A stretch of DNA of 64,000 nucleotides, from the NCBI GenBank assembly GCA_012798695.1, contig JAAZMR010000028.1:117142-181141 (forward strand). The letters run 5' to 3'. The DNA is from Bacillota bacterium (lineage in GTDB: Bacteria; Bacillota; Limnochordia; DTU087). Below the pieces are notes generated by a model, which ran no database searches, was not told where the DNA came from, and was given only the letters and a program-made list of their open reading frames with translations. The stretch's first letter is position 1; every line of letters starts with the position of its first letter. Both the position numbers and the translations under genes were made by a program. Shown piece by piece: positions 20,939 to 31,384 of the stretch.

Positions 20939-21766
20939 TCAGCCCTTCACTGCACCTTCAGTTAGCCCCATTATGATATATTTCTGTGCAAAGGCAAAAA
21001 CAATCATAGTCGGCAGCAATGCTACCACAATACCGGCACTCAGAACGCCCCAACTCACTCCTGCTTTAGAAATAAAGGAATTAAGGGCTACAGGAACGGT
21101 CATATTGTGTTCAGAGCTCAACAGCATAACCGCCAAGAATAGCTCATTCCAAATGTTGACGAAAGCAAAACTGAAAATAGCGGCCAGTCCAGGGAGAGTC
21201 AGAGGAATAACCACCTTGATCAGTGTCTGGGTCCGGGTACACCCATCCGTCATTGCCGCCTCTTCCAGTGCAACAGGTATCCTGTCGAAAAAGCTCTTGG
21301 CCATGATGGTCGAGAAAGCGATCATCATCGCAATATACACTAAAGTCAGTGCAATAATATTGTCCGTCATCCCGATCTTGGCAAAAGAAGTGAACAGCGG
21401 GCTCATCAACATGAAAGTTGGTATGATCTGGGTGAAGTACATTGCCAACAGCAAAACCAGTTTTGTGCGTTTCTCCCTAAACCTGGACAGAGCATAACCG
21501 CTGAACATCGAAATGAAAAGAGCGCCTGTTGCGGCAATGAGAGATACTAATACACTGTTTCTGAAGTAAACACCGAAATTGCTAATGGTAAACAGATACC
21601 GGTAGTTCTCCAGATTGAAGCTCTCGGGTAGATACCTAATAGGGAAGGCATATATCTCTCTGCTGCCTTTCAATGAAGTAACAATCACCCAGTAGAGCGG
21701 TCCCAGGGCCAGAACCAAAAATACCCCAAGGAGTGCGACCTTCATGATCTTCAAGAGCAGCTTCAT
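20939..21766 (-). CDS. ABC sugar transporter permease, MalG type
   Basis: EEAAMTDGCTRTQTLIKVVIPLTLPGL EAA loop, C-terminal GLTEGAVKG. Confidence 0.92.
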   Translation of the reverse strand: MKLLLKIMKVALLGVFLVLALGPLYWVIVTSLKGSREIYAFPIRYLPESFNLENYRYLFTISNFGVYFRNSVLVSLIAATGALFISMFSGYALSRFREKRTKLVLLLAMYFTQIIPTFMLMSPLFTSFAKIGMTDNIIALTLVYIAMMIAFSTIMAKSFFDRIPVALEEAAMTDGCTRTQTLIKVVIPLTLPGLAAIFSFAFVNIWNELFLAVMLLSSEHNMTVPVALNSFISKAGVSWGVLSAGIVVALLPTMIVFAFAQKYIIMGLTEGAVKG

Positions 21767-22653
21767 ATCGAGTCTTCCTCCTTTGCCGATGTAAGCCGTA
21801 AATACAGGATGGCATAGGTAAAGAGAATTAGCATGATGACTACACCAAATGCCGCTCCCTGACCATAATCATAGAATTGCAGGATCTTATTGATCATTTG
21901 AGTCGCCAAGATGTTCGTGCTGTTGCTTGGCCCCCCACCGGTCATAGCATAGATGATATCGGGGAAATTCATGATCCACATGGTTCTCAGCAAGGTCGTG
22001 CTGATGATAGTTGGCTTGATATAAGGGATGATTATACTAAACAACCTCCGCACTGGGCCGGCTCCATCGATCTTGCCTGCTTCCATGAGTTCCTGGGGAA
22101 CCGATTGCAGGGCCGCCAATAACATGATGGCAAAGAATGGCACGCCATACCAGATATTAGCAATAATTACTGATACCATGGCATACCGGGGATCGGAAAG
22201 AAAACCGATATGGCTGCTGACCAACCCTGTCCTCAGAAGTAGATCATTGATGATACCGAACTGCCCGTTAAACATCCAAGCCCAAACAAGGCCTATGGCG
22301 AACCCAGACAGTGACCAAGGGTAGAAAACCAGAGCCGAATAGATTCCTCTGCCTTTAAACGGTTTTGTCATCAGTAAAGCTAGGATGAAGCCCAGCAGAA
22401 ACTGAAAGAACAAAGATACTACTATCCAGATAATCGTATTACCTATGATTTGCAGAAAACCGAAATTCAGATCCGTAATAATGGCCTTGAAATTGTCTAA
22501 CCCGATAAACCGGATATTGGTCATATCATAAAGCGTATAATCCTGAAAAGATATGATTATGCCCTTAACAATCGGGAAATAGATAAACAAGGCTAAGAAA
22601 ACAAAAGCCGGTATCATTATAGAAAAGAGATACCTTTTGCTGTGCCCTCGCAT
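21763..22653 (-). CDS. ABC sugar transporter permease, MalF type
   Basis: MEAGKIDGAGPVRRLFSIIIPYIKPTI EAA loop; 4-nt overlap with downstream permease. Confidence 0.92.
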   Translation of the reverse strand: MRGHSKRYLFSIMIPAFVFLALFIYFPIVKGIIISFQDYTLYDMTNIRFIGLDNFKAIITDLNFGFLQIIGNTIIWIVVSLFFQFLLGFILALLMTKPFKGRGIYSALVFYPWSLSGFAIGLVWAWMFNGQFGIINDLLLRTGLVSSHIGFLSDPRYAMVSVIIANIWYGVPFFAIMLLAALQSVPQELMEAGKIDGAGPVRRLFSIIIPYIKPTIISTTLLRTMWIMNFPDIIYAMTGGGPSNSTNILATQMINKILQFYDYGQGAAFGVVIMLILFTYAILYLRLTSAKEEDSI

Positions 22654-22742
22654 ACTATCACCTCACCTGCCATTCATGCAACGGGTGTGGTGGCACACCG
22701 CATATAACATGTGCCACCACATCACTTCATCTGCTTCGGGCT

Positions 22743-23993
22743 TTATTTCTCCCAATAATCCGCCCATTTCTGCAGGGCGTCATCCAATTTCATTCTGCCG
22801 AGAAGAACGCTCTGCAAATCTGTTTCATGAATCTTGGCCCATCCAGGCCATTTCTCTGAGGCAAGGTCATAGGTTATGAAGACAAATGTCTCTGGATCAT
22901 TCATCTCCTGGTTAAATGCCACATAGTGCCTTCCCTGGAAATGTTTATTCATGGTGAACGTAGTCGTATGAACGGGCAATGGGCCATAGTGTTCATTGAA
23001 ATATCCGTTCTTTTCAGGGCTTGACATCCACTGAATGAAATCCCAAGCCTCTTTCTTGTTCTTCGAGTAGCTGGGGATACCCAAGCCACAGAAGCCGTAG
23101 TCTATATACGTGAAGCCATGTGGGCCAACAGGTAAAGTCACGACCTCGTACTTATCCGGGCCGAGCAGCTTGTCTATTAGAGGGATAGCATCCGGATCCT
23201 GTATCAGGAAAGGAGTAGTCCCAGAGACGAAGCCATTGATCTGCTCATTAAAGCCCCAGTTGATCGCATCCTTGGGGGCTCCTTCTTTAAAGAGAGTCGC
23301 GTAGAGCTCCATACCTTCTTTATAGCCAGGGTCCAGGAAGAAGGTCTCGTCTTCTGAGTAGATATGCTTAGCATTCCTGAAATCCTCCACATAGGATGAA
23401 CCAAAGAGGTCAGAGAACTTGATCTCAAAAGATTTGCCCCGCCAAGCAAAACCATACTGATTTTTGGCCGGGTTAGTAATCTTCTTTGAGATTTCAACTA
23501 ACTCTTCAAGGGTCTCAGGAGTATGGTCAATACCATGGGCAGCCAGAATATCCTTTCTCACATAGAGGGCTTTAATAAAGATACTCTGTGGTACTAGATA
23601 AGGTGTATCATTGACTGTGCGAGCAGCAAGGTCCGCTACCCCTGTCAATGTTTCTGCATCAGACCAGTCAGCAAAATACTCGGTTAAGTCAGTTAGTTTC
23701 TTGTTATTGACGAATTGCTTGACCGTGTAATCCCGCACCTCAATAATATCTAGAGGCTGCATTGTGTTCAGCATCAGGGTTGCCTTTTGGTCAGACTGCT
23801 CATAGGGAGGCGAAATCAGGTTGATCTTGATATCTGGATGCATTGCCTCGTATTCTGCAATCATGCTCTTGAGCAAGGCTGTCCTCTCAGGATTGGTCAT
23901 CACTTCGAGAAAGTTCAGGGTGGTAGCACTTGCACAAACAGAAGAGCCTACCAAGATTACTAGTACAAATAGTGCAACATATGTTTTTTTCAT
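22743..23993 (-). CDS. ABC sugar transporter substrate-binding protein
   Basis: Signal peptide then TTLNFLEVMTNPERTALLKSMIAEYEAMHPDIKINLI; family 1 SBP architecture. Confidence 0.92.
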   Translation of the reverse strand: MKKTYVALFVLVILVGSSVCASATTLNFLEVMTNPERTALLKSMIAEYEAMHPDIKINLISPPYEQSDQKATLMLNTMQPLDIIEVRDYTVKQFVNNKKLTDLTEYFADWSDAETLTGVADLAARTVNDTPYLVPQSIFIKALYVRKDILAAHGIDHTPETLEELVEISKKITNPAKNQYGFAWRGKSFEIKFSDLFGSSYVEDFRNAKHIYSEDETFFLDPGYKEGMELYATLFKEGAPKDAINWGFNEQINGFVSGTTPFLIQDPDAIPLIDKLLGPDKYEVVTLPVGPHGFTYIDYGFCGLGIPSYSKNKKEAWDFIQWMSSPEKNGYFNEHYGPLPVHTTTFTMNKHFQGRHYVAFNQEMNDPETFVFITYDLASEKWPGWAKIHETDLQSVLLGRMKLDDALQKWADYWEK

Positions 23994-24218
23994 CTGTGTT
24001 CGATATCCTCCTTCTGTCCATTATCCAGGTGTGCTGGTTCAAGACGCCCGAGAAAGCCCCCCTCCCCTATTTTGGTATTGCTGTGTGAAATCCACAAACC
24101 AAAAAATCGATACAAGGCGCTTGACCATACGGATAATTCTCCAGTGCTTCGCCAAATCCTCTAGTCTAAGTGCAACAGGAAATCATTGACATGAGCGGCA
24201 GACAGCGATATCCATTCA

Positions 24219-24250
24219 CAAAAAAACGGGGCAGGCTAATGCGCCCACCC
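24219..24250 (-). terminator. Intrinsic terminator after GH4 gene (between GH4 and SBP genes)
   Basis: Minus strand GGGTGGGC-GCATTA-GCCTGCCC (8 bp with G-U) then CG plus a 7-T run. Confidence 0.7.
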
Positions 24251-24290
24251 CTGCCAAATATCGAGAGTATCATATTGTCACTAATCGAGT

Positions 24291-25592
24291 CTATTTGAAC
24301 TTAGGCAACCAATCTCCATGCTCTTCTATCAGATCATCACATAGGGCCACAATCTGATCAATAGGCAACTCGCTTGCAGTATGTGGATCGAGCATAGCGG
24401 CATGGTAGATATGTTCCTTCTTACCGGTCAAAGCTGCCTCAATGGTGAGCAGATGTACATTGATATTGGTCATGTTCAAGGCAGCCAGCTGAGGCGGCAA
24501 ATCTCCAACATAGCAAGGAGATATACCACTCGCATCTACCAAGCAAGGTACTTCTACACAGGCTTCCTGAGGCAAATTAGTGATTAGGCCTGTATTCATC
24601 ACATTACCGCCAATCTTGTATGGCCGGTCGGTTTCCATGGCTTCGATGATATATGAAGCATATTCTCCTGTGCGCTGATGAGTAATATCTTTGTTGTGAA
24701 CGAGATCATCCCGCATTTTCTCCCATCCCTTGATTTGGGCCACACAGCGACGGGGGTACTCGTCGAGCGGAATATTGAACTTTTCGATCAGCTCGGGGTA
24801 TTGGCTCTTGATGAAGTATGGCATGTACTCTGCATTATGTTCACTCGATTCTGTTACATAATAACCGAAACGGTGCATGATCTCATGGCGTACCCTGTCC
24901 CAATCAGGTGCCCCCATTGCCTTGGAGCGCTGCTTAATCTCGGGGTAGAGATCCTTTCCATCCCGGGTGATCTCCAGCAACCAGCCCATATGATTGATTC
25001 CAGCTATCTTCCATTGTACATGATCTGCTGCCATCCCGACCCCTTCCAAAAGGCCGCGGGCGCAAACCTGTACACTATGGCAAAGACCCACCGTTTTGAT
25101 AGGGGTCGCTCTTAACATAACCCCCGTGAGTATCGACATGGGATTGGTATAGTTGAGGAACCAAGCATCAGGACAAACCTCTTCCATGTCCCGGGCAAAA
25201 TCCAACATGACTGGAATGGTGCGGAGTGCTCGGAAGATGCCTCCGATACCTAATGTGTCTCCGATAGTCTGACGCAAGCCGTATTTCTTGGGCACTTCAA
25301 AATCAATCACAGTACATGGCTCATAGCCTCCCACTTGGATGGCATTGACCACATAGTCAGCTCCACGTAGGGCCTCTTTCCTGTCAGTGTAGGCTATGAT
25401 GGTGGCATGATTGCCGTAATTGGCATTGATATTTCTAAGCATGCCCTCTGATTCTTGCAAGCGTTGGGGATCGATATCATATAAAGCAAGCTGCGAATCC
25501 TGTAGCGCTGGTGTTAGCATTACATCACCGAGAACATTCTTGGCAAAAACAGTACTTCCCGCTCCCATGAACGTTATTTTAGCCATATCCAT
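24291..25592 (-). CDS. Glycoside hydrolase family 4 (alpha-galactosidase/alpha-glucosidase type)
   Basis: ITFMGAGSTVFAKNVLGDVML, NYTNPMSILTGV, GLCHSVQ, GINHMGWLL. Confidence 0.9.
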   Translation of the reverse strand: MDMAKITFMGAGSTVFAKNVLGDVMLTPALQDSQLALYDIDPQRLQESEGMLRNINANYGNHATIIAYTDRKEALRGADYVVNAIQVGGYEPCTVIDFEVPKKYGLRQTIGDTLGIGGIFRALRTIPVMLDFARDMEEVCPDAWFLNYTNPMSILTGVMLRATPIKTVGLCHSVQVCARGLLEGVGMAADHVQWKIAGINHMGWLLEITRDGKDLYPEIKQRSKAMGAPDWDRVRHEIMHRFGYYVTESSEHNAEYMPYFIKSQYPELIEKFNIPLDEYPRRCVAQIKGWEKMRDDLVHNKDITHQRTGEYASYIIEAMETDRPYKIGGNVMNTGLITNLPQEACVEVPCLVDASGISPCYVGDLPPQLAALNMTNINVHLLTIEAALTGKKEHIYHAAMLDPHTASELPIDQIVALCDDLIEEHGDWLPKFK

Positions 25593-25845
25593 ATCCTCCC
25601 TGTCACTAAATTATATCTCTCGACTGAAGCGAGAAAGCTCAATAATTGGATAGATGTTAGAGTGATTCGACAGCGACAGTGAACTTCCTTTGTGGCTTCC
25701 TGGTGCCATTTTGACTGTCCCTATCAATTAGCCTAGGAATAGGTGTGTTATGGTCAATTTCTTTAAGATTTCGTCTTATAACTTCACCTGTTTCTATAGA
25801 GGGAGTTCTGCAATAAGGGCGAATTGGCTATGGTAAGTCCGTATC

Positions 25846-27210
25846 ATGATTGGTGGGAATCCGTCCATGAATTTTGGCCAAGCCTTGCTGCTCAATTGTC
25901 TAGGCACTCTCGTCATTGGCTGGGTATCGTTACGCCTATTGGGCATAACTGCCAAAGGCGGGCGGCTGCTTCTTTTTTCGATAGTCCAGGGTATTTTGAT
26001 ATCTCTGGTAGGCCACCAATTCGCATTACCCGGCAACTTCACTTTCTATGCATCGTTGACCTACGTGCTGTTAGCGTTTCTGCTGCTGCGTCTCCCCATA
26101 GTGACAGCCCTGATGTCACGTGCTATCGGCCTGTCACTGATTATCCTAGGCAAATGGCTATCGTTACCTAAATCGCTGGAACATTACCCCATACTAGCCC
26201 CGGAGGTAACCATCCTGATCAAGGATTATGTCCTACTGGGATGGATCACAAATCTCGTTTCATTGCTCTTATTCTGCTTCATTGCTTTTCGTAAGTGGCC
26301 ATCAAGTGATGCAAAAGACGAAAACCACCCCACGCGAATCAATCCTCCTGACCTAGAGGCAATCTTCTTGGGAACAGGCCTCTTGCTTCTGGCTTCATAC
26401 TTTGGCTATATCTTACTGGCCGGACCGGTACAGGATAGTGGATTTCTCTATCTGTGTATTAGTATTGCTGCTTTGCCATTCATTGCCATCACGTATTTCA
26501 AGAGGATTCAGGTTACTACTAAGGATCGAGCACTCCTCGAATTGCAGCACGAGCAGTTGGCCGTACAGGAAAACGCCATTGAAGCCATGCGTGAGCAAAG
26601 ACACGAGATTATCAATGAGCTGGCCTTGGTATCAACGTATATCCAGTTGGGCCTAGATGACAAGGCATTGAACTCCATCGATTTCATCGCTGCCGGACTG
26701 GCCGATCGCTATAACTACGTGACCCTGCCTAAAGATGCGTGGCTGGCTACTATAGATGCAAAACAAGCACAAGCGGATTCCTTAGGTATTAGGCTGATAA
26801 CCTTCCTTGAAGCAGAGGCTCCCACCAACTTGAACGAGCAGCGACTGCTTCCGAAAGTAGCCGCCAATCTTTTGGACAATGCTTTTGAAGCTGTGCGCCA
26901 CACAAAGAAACCGCAAGTGATGCTCACGTGGAAGCAAGTAGGCCCAGACCGGCTGCTCTCCGTACGCAATAACGGCCCGATCATCCCCGCCGATGCACTA
27001 GATAGGGTTTTTGACTATGGGTATTCATCCAAGCCGGGTCGGAACAAGGGGTGGGGGCTGGCTATCTGCAAACGGATTGCCGCAGAACTTGGCGGCGAAC
27101 TCCACGTCACCAGTAATGCAACCACCACCGAGTTTACCCTCTTGCTGCCAGCCAAGTCTCATGAGTATCAAACCCAAGCCGAAGCTGCAATTTGTAGTGA
27201 AGAAGCTTAG
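25846..27210 (+). CDS. Sensor histidine kinase, SpoOB/CitA-AgrC-like (membrane N-domain)
   Basis: EAMREQRHEIINELALVSTYIQLGL H-box, NLLDNAFEAV N-box, KGWGLAICKRIAAELGGEL G-box. Confidence 0.85.
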   Translation: MIGGNPSMNFGQALLLNCLGTLVIGWVSLRLLGITAKGGRLLLFSIVQGILISLVGHQFALPGNFTFYASLTYVLLAFLLLRLPIVTALMSRAIGLSLIILGKWLSLPKSLEHYPILAPEVTILIKDYVLLGWITNLVSLLLFCFIAFRKWPSSDAKDENHPTRINPPDLEAIFLGTGLLLLASYFGYILLAGPVQDSGFLYLCISIAALPFIAITYFKRIQVTTKDRALLELQHEQLAVQENAIEAMREQRHEIINELALVSTYIQLGLDDKALNSIDFIAAGLADRYNYVTLPKDAWLATIDAKQAQADSLGIRLITFLEAEAPTNLNEQRLLPKVAANLLDNAFEAVRHTKKPQVMLTWKQVGPDRLLSVRNNGPIIPADALDRVFDYGYSSKPGRNKGWGLAICKRIAAELGGELHVTSNATTTEFTLLLPAKSHEYQTQAEAAICSEEA

Positions 27211-27292
27211 CACAGGATGCCAGAGCATCAACAAGTTCCGCCACTCCTCAAAACTCCGTCCCCATATTTGACCGACAAAGGCTCGACTGAAC

Positions 27293-27931
27293 TTGACTCC
27301 CACGTTACGTAATAGTTTATATTGGCAGATTCTGTTTTTCAGAGAGCTGGATTTCCCTCTGAAGAAGATCAAGGAAATCATCAACAGCCCTTCATTTGAC
27401 CGACACGAAGCTTTGGTTTTGCATCGGAAAATGCTGCTGGAAAAACGAAACCGTCTAGATAGTATGTTAAAGACCATTGACAAAACCATTCAATACCTTA
27501 AGGGAGAGATCGAGATGACGAACAAGGAGAAATTCGCCGGATTTGACTTCAGTCATAATCCCTATGAACAGGAAGCCCGAGAACGTTGGGGTGATGCTGC
27601 TGTGGATCATGCTAACGCGAAGCTAACCAGCATGTCAGCGGATGAGAAACAAGAGGTCTCTGCGGAGATCACCGCCATTTATCAGCAGCTCGCTAGTCTC
27701 AGGCATGGTTCCCCGGCATCAGTAGAAGCACAAGCCGCCATTAGAGCCTGGTATAACTTACTAAACGCCAATTTCGGCCACTACTCCCTTGATACCTTCA
27801 AGGCACTGGGCCAGATGTACGTCGATGATGAACGGTTCACAAAGAATATCGATAAATTCGGCGAGGGTTTGGCCATATTCATGCGTGATGCTATGGTTGT
27901 GTTTGCGGATCAGGAGAGCAGACAGAAGTAA
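27293..27931 (+). pseudogene. MerR/TipAS-type regulator lacking the N-terminal HTH (truncated or stand-alone TipAS domain)
   Basis: [60 protein letters not shown] is a MerR C-half followed by a TipAS-like domain; no HTH upstream; only a TTG start. Confidence 0.6.
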
Positions 27932-28015
27932 GGGACATCTGCGGAAAGGGTAAGGAGGCGGGAGCTCCGCCTCCCAATTTGAATCCTCGTATGTCAGCGG
28001 CATGAACTGAATCCA

Positions 28016-28576
28016 TTACCGGATAAAAGTAACAGTATTCTCCTGCCTGGGGGCTCGTTCCCCTAGGCTCTCATTGCTGTATCCCAAACTCAAAGCATAT
28101 AAGGGCTTATACCCCTGAGGAATGCCTAACTCATCTAGGAGGTAAGCACCTTCAGGTTTCTCCATGGCAATCTTGAAAGATGCAAGATAGCAGCTACCCA
28201 GTCCGAGAGAATAGGCAGCAATGGCCATGCTTTGAACTGCATTGGCACAGTCGGCAGCTGCAAAACCAGCATCCTGATCACCAGAAACGATAATGGCCAC
28301 CGGTGCACCACGGAAGCTGTCAAAATCCGGGTCTTTTGCTGCACGTTGTGGTCCCTCTGCCTCTGACTTAAGCATAACTTTCTGGTTTTCGGCGGAGATC
28401 TTGTCCAGCACCTTTCGATCAGTGATCACAGTAAAATGCCAAGGTTGCCGGTTCATTGCAGATGGTGCATACTGGCCGCATTCCAAAATAATCCGCATCT
28501 TCTCTTCCTCTACTGGGGTTGGCTTGTAGCTGCGTATAGATCTGCGCCCCAATATACTCCTGATAGTCTCGTTCAT
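28016..28576 (-). CDS. Nitroreductase family protein
   Basis: RRSIRSYKPTPVEEEKMRIILECGQYAPSAMNRQPWHF. Confidence 0.93.
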   Translation of the reverse strand: MNETIRSILGRRSIRSYKPTPVEEEKMRIILECGQYAPSAMNRQPWHFTVITDRKVLDKISAENQKVMLKSEAEGPQRAAKDPDFDSFRGAPVAIIVSGDQDAGFAAADCANAVQSMAIAAYSLGLGSCYLASFKIAMEKPEGAYLLDELGIPQGYKPLYALSLGYSNESLGERAPRQENTVTFIR

Positions 28577-28765
28577 ACCAAGATATCTCCTTTCTAAGGT
28601 CTTTAGAAAAGCAATGGTATTGCTACTATGTCATTGGGTGCCTATGAAGCAATTTACCGGGCTCTATCCTCATTATTCTGCATTTAGCTTCCAATACCTT
28701 TCTGGGGCGAAATGTCCCATCTATGAACACTAAGCAAGGCGCGCCTGAGCACTTCACTGTTCCAC

Positions 28766-30172
28766 CTAGCTGCCGTATACGGCTAGGGCCACACATTCGA
28801 CATGAGCGGTGTGAGGAAACATGTCAATCGGCTGTACCTCCTGCAATTGATAGCCGCCACCAGCCAAAATCCTCAGATCGCGAGCCAGAGAACTGGGGTT
28901 GCAGCTCACATATACCAGGCGAGGAATACGGGAATCAATTAAGGCATCTAACACCTCTGGTTCGCAACCTTTACGGGGGGGATCCAGAACCGCTGTATCG
29001 ACTGGGCCTTCCTCTAGCAATCCAGGCAGCTCAATTTCCACTTTCCCGATACGGAAATCCGCCTGAATCTGATTGAGCTCCGCATTGAGCCGGGCATCAC
29101 TAATCGCTTCTGGCACGATTTCTACCCCCGTCACCTGCGCACCTGCCCGAGCTAAGTGCAGGGCAATAATGCCGGTTCCGCAGTAACAGTCCAGGGCTCG
29201 GGCGCCACGTGCCATTTTTGCATAATCAACGACCTGTTGACACAAAACTGCAGCCTGCTCGGAGTTGACTTGGAAAAACGAACGCGGTGAGATGGCAAAT
29301 CTTAAACCATTGAGCTCCTCAATCAGGTAGGGTTCACCCCAAAGCAGGTGGGTCTCGGCTCCCATGATCACATTAGTCAGCTGTTGGTTCACATTCTGGG
29401 CAACAGCAACTAGTTCTGGCAAATCGGCCTGCATGCTGCTGACCAGCCCTGCTGCTCCGGGAATGTCCCTGGCATTTGTGACCAAGATGATCATCAGCTG
29501 GTTGCGAGCAGTACTAACTCTACATACCAGATGCCTGATTAACCCAGTACCAGTGTTTTCATCATATGGTATCAGCCCATATCTCTCCAAGAGCGAAGAC
29601 ATTATCCTGAGAGCCTTGTTACAAAGCGGATGGCTGTTATCACATTCCTCGATAGGCACAAGTTCATGTGTACCCCGTCTATAAAACCCCAAGGCTATCC
29701 GGTCATCTGCTGTGGTCACGGGATATTGTACCTTGTTCCGATAGCCATAAGGGTGTGCCATACCGATCACCCGGCGGACCTGAGGATGACTGAACTTCCC
29801 AATACGGGTAAGCGCGTCTAGTACCAGCTGGTGCTTCCATTTTAGTTGTTGTGCATAAGCCATCTGCTGCAGTTGGCACCCACCACAATGCTCAGCAACC
29901 GCACACGCAGGGGATACCCGGTCCGCGGCCGGCCTTACCACCTTAACGATTTCCCCTCTACCGTGGTTCTGCTTGACCTTCTCTATCTGAGTAAAGACTC
30001 GATCTCCGGGGATCGCCCCGGGAACGAATATGGCAAAACCATCAATCCTACCTACACCTTCCCCCGCATGGCCTAGTCCAGTGATCTCCAACTCTTCTCG
30101 TTGGCCGACTTTTACAGGTTGCTGCTTTCTTTTCTTCCCCGCCATGGACTTGTACTCCCTTTCCATACTCAT
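28766..30172 (-). CDS. rlmD: 23S rRNA (uracil-1939-C5)-methyltransferase, RlmD/RumA family
   Basis: TRAM domain, CAVAEHCGGCQLQQM Fe-S cysteines, DCYCGTGIIALHLA, DPPRKGCEPEVL, YVSCNPSSLARDL. Confidence 0.9.
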   Translation of the reverse strand: MSMEREYKSMAGKKRKQQPVKVGQREELEITGLGHAGEGVGRIDGFAIFVPGAIPGDRVFTQIEKVKQNHGRGEIVKVVRPAADRVSPACAVAEHCGGCQLQQMAYAQQLKWKHQLVLDALTRIGKFSHPQVRRVIGMAHPYGYRNKVQYPVTTADDRIALGFYRRGTHELVPIEECDNSHPLCNKALRIMSSLLERYGLIPYDENTGTGLIRHLVCRVSTARNQLMIILVTNARDIPGAAGLVSSMQADLPELVAVAQNVNQQLTNVIMGAETHLLWGEPYLIEELNGLRFAISPRSFFQVNSEQAAVLCQQVVDYAKMARGARALDCYCGTGIIALHLARAGAQVTGVEIVPEAISDARLNAELNQIQADFRIGKVEIELPGLLEEGPVDTAVLDPPRKGCEPEVLDALIDSRIPRLVYVSCNPSSLARDLRILAGGGYQLQEVQPIDMFPHTAHVECVALAVYGS

Positions 30173-30276
30173 AATTCCATCATGAATGCCTATGATTGCT
30201 GAATATACTGCATTAAGGGAAACCTCAGTGGTTCATTATGCCGGCAAATTTCATCGAGGGGAGGACTACGGTTATT

Positions 30277-31146
30277 ATGCTATACCAAAGTGAGATCCGC
30301 AAGCTGCCGGTATTGGACATTAGTACCGGCAAGATCCTCGGTGCTGTCTGCCAGGTCGTTTTCGATCATGAGAATAAGCGCCTGGCTGGCATCGGCTGCT
30401 CTACATGGATATGGGGCACCCGCCAGTACATTGATCGAGAAGACATCCGGGGCATTGGCGATCACGCGGTTACCATCAGCTCCGCCGAAGTTGCTAAGCC
30501 TCTGAAAGAGCAAAAGCGACTGATGGCGCTCATCAAGGCCAACATACCATTCCTCGGCTCTCGAGTGATTACCATCGATGGACAGCTGCTGGGCGTAGTC
30601 GAGGATTACGTACTGGATCCAACCCATTACCATTTGGCGGAGTTTTCGCTGTCTGACAGCTTATTCCAGGACATTTTGAGAGGGTTGGGACGAGTTCCGG
30701 CTCACTGCATAATAGCCATCGGGCGTGATGCTGTCGTGGTGGGCGACAACACTTTAAGCATACTCAGACCTCACAAGAAAACAGTGCCATCAGATTCGGT
30801 ATCAGAATCAGCAGTGATGACTCCTGAAGTTGATCCAGAGCTCTCTGGCCCACCATCCCAGAATGTGGAGACTCTGGAACCACCAGCCAAACCACTCAGG
30901 TCCGCTCCCCAGAGGCCCCCCTTAATTGTCCTCTCCGGAAAGCTCTCTCAGCAGCACAGCAGCCACGAGCATCATCGTCTCCCCAACGTACGCTACTTGC
31001 GCCGCATCGATGAAGCCCTGGGCATCAAATATCCGTCCCCGGGCCATAGACAAAAGCAGTATTCTTCCCTGCTAATGCAAGTGATCAACCGCGGCAAACT
31101 CTGGCTCGATAGGACTATGCACAGCAAACCACCCGATTCCGGTTGA
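30277..31146 (+). CDS. PRC-barrel domain protein
   Basis: Two repeats: SEIRKLPVLDISTGKILGAVCQVVFDHENKRLAGI and GSRVITIDGQLLGVVEDYVLDPTHYHLAEF; start uncertain (30238 or 30277). Confidence 0.75.
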   Translation: MLYQSEIRKLPVLDISTGKILGAVCQVVFDHENKRLAGIGCSTWIWGTRQYIDREDIRGIGDHAVTISSAEVAKPLKEQKRLMALIKANIPFLGSRVITIDGQLLGVVEDYVLDPTHYHLAEFSLSDSLFQDILRGLGRVPAHCIIAIGRDAVVVGDNTLSILRPHKKTVPSDSVSESAVMTPEVDPELSGPPSQNVETLEPPAKPLRSAPQRPPLIVLSGKLSQQHSSHEHHRLPNVRYLRRIDEALGIKYPSPGHRQKQYSSLLMQVINRGKLWLDRTMHSKPPDSG

Positions 31147-31274
31147 ACGCCTGGGTCGGCCCGGCCTTCTTATCTGTAGGTTACCATCTCCTACATATAC
31201 CAGTTTGATACCCCCCTGAGACACCCCTTCTGTTCCCGTCCTGGCGATTTTGCTGACTTCAATGCGTTCAGATG

Positions 31275-31300
31275 GCAAAAAACCCGCCGCGCGGCAGGTT
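31275..31300 (-). terminator. Intrinsic terminator downstream of engB (lon-engB unit)
   Basis: Minus strand AACCTGCC-GCGC-GGCGGGTT plus a T run. Confidence 0.78.
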
Positions 31301-31384
31301 ACTCCCAGATATCTTGCTCTCCCTGATTCTTGCCATACTGCTTCTCCTGTTGAAACGTTACTGCACGATGGCGCGACCGCCTAC

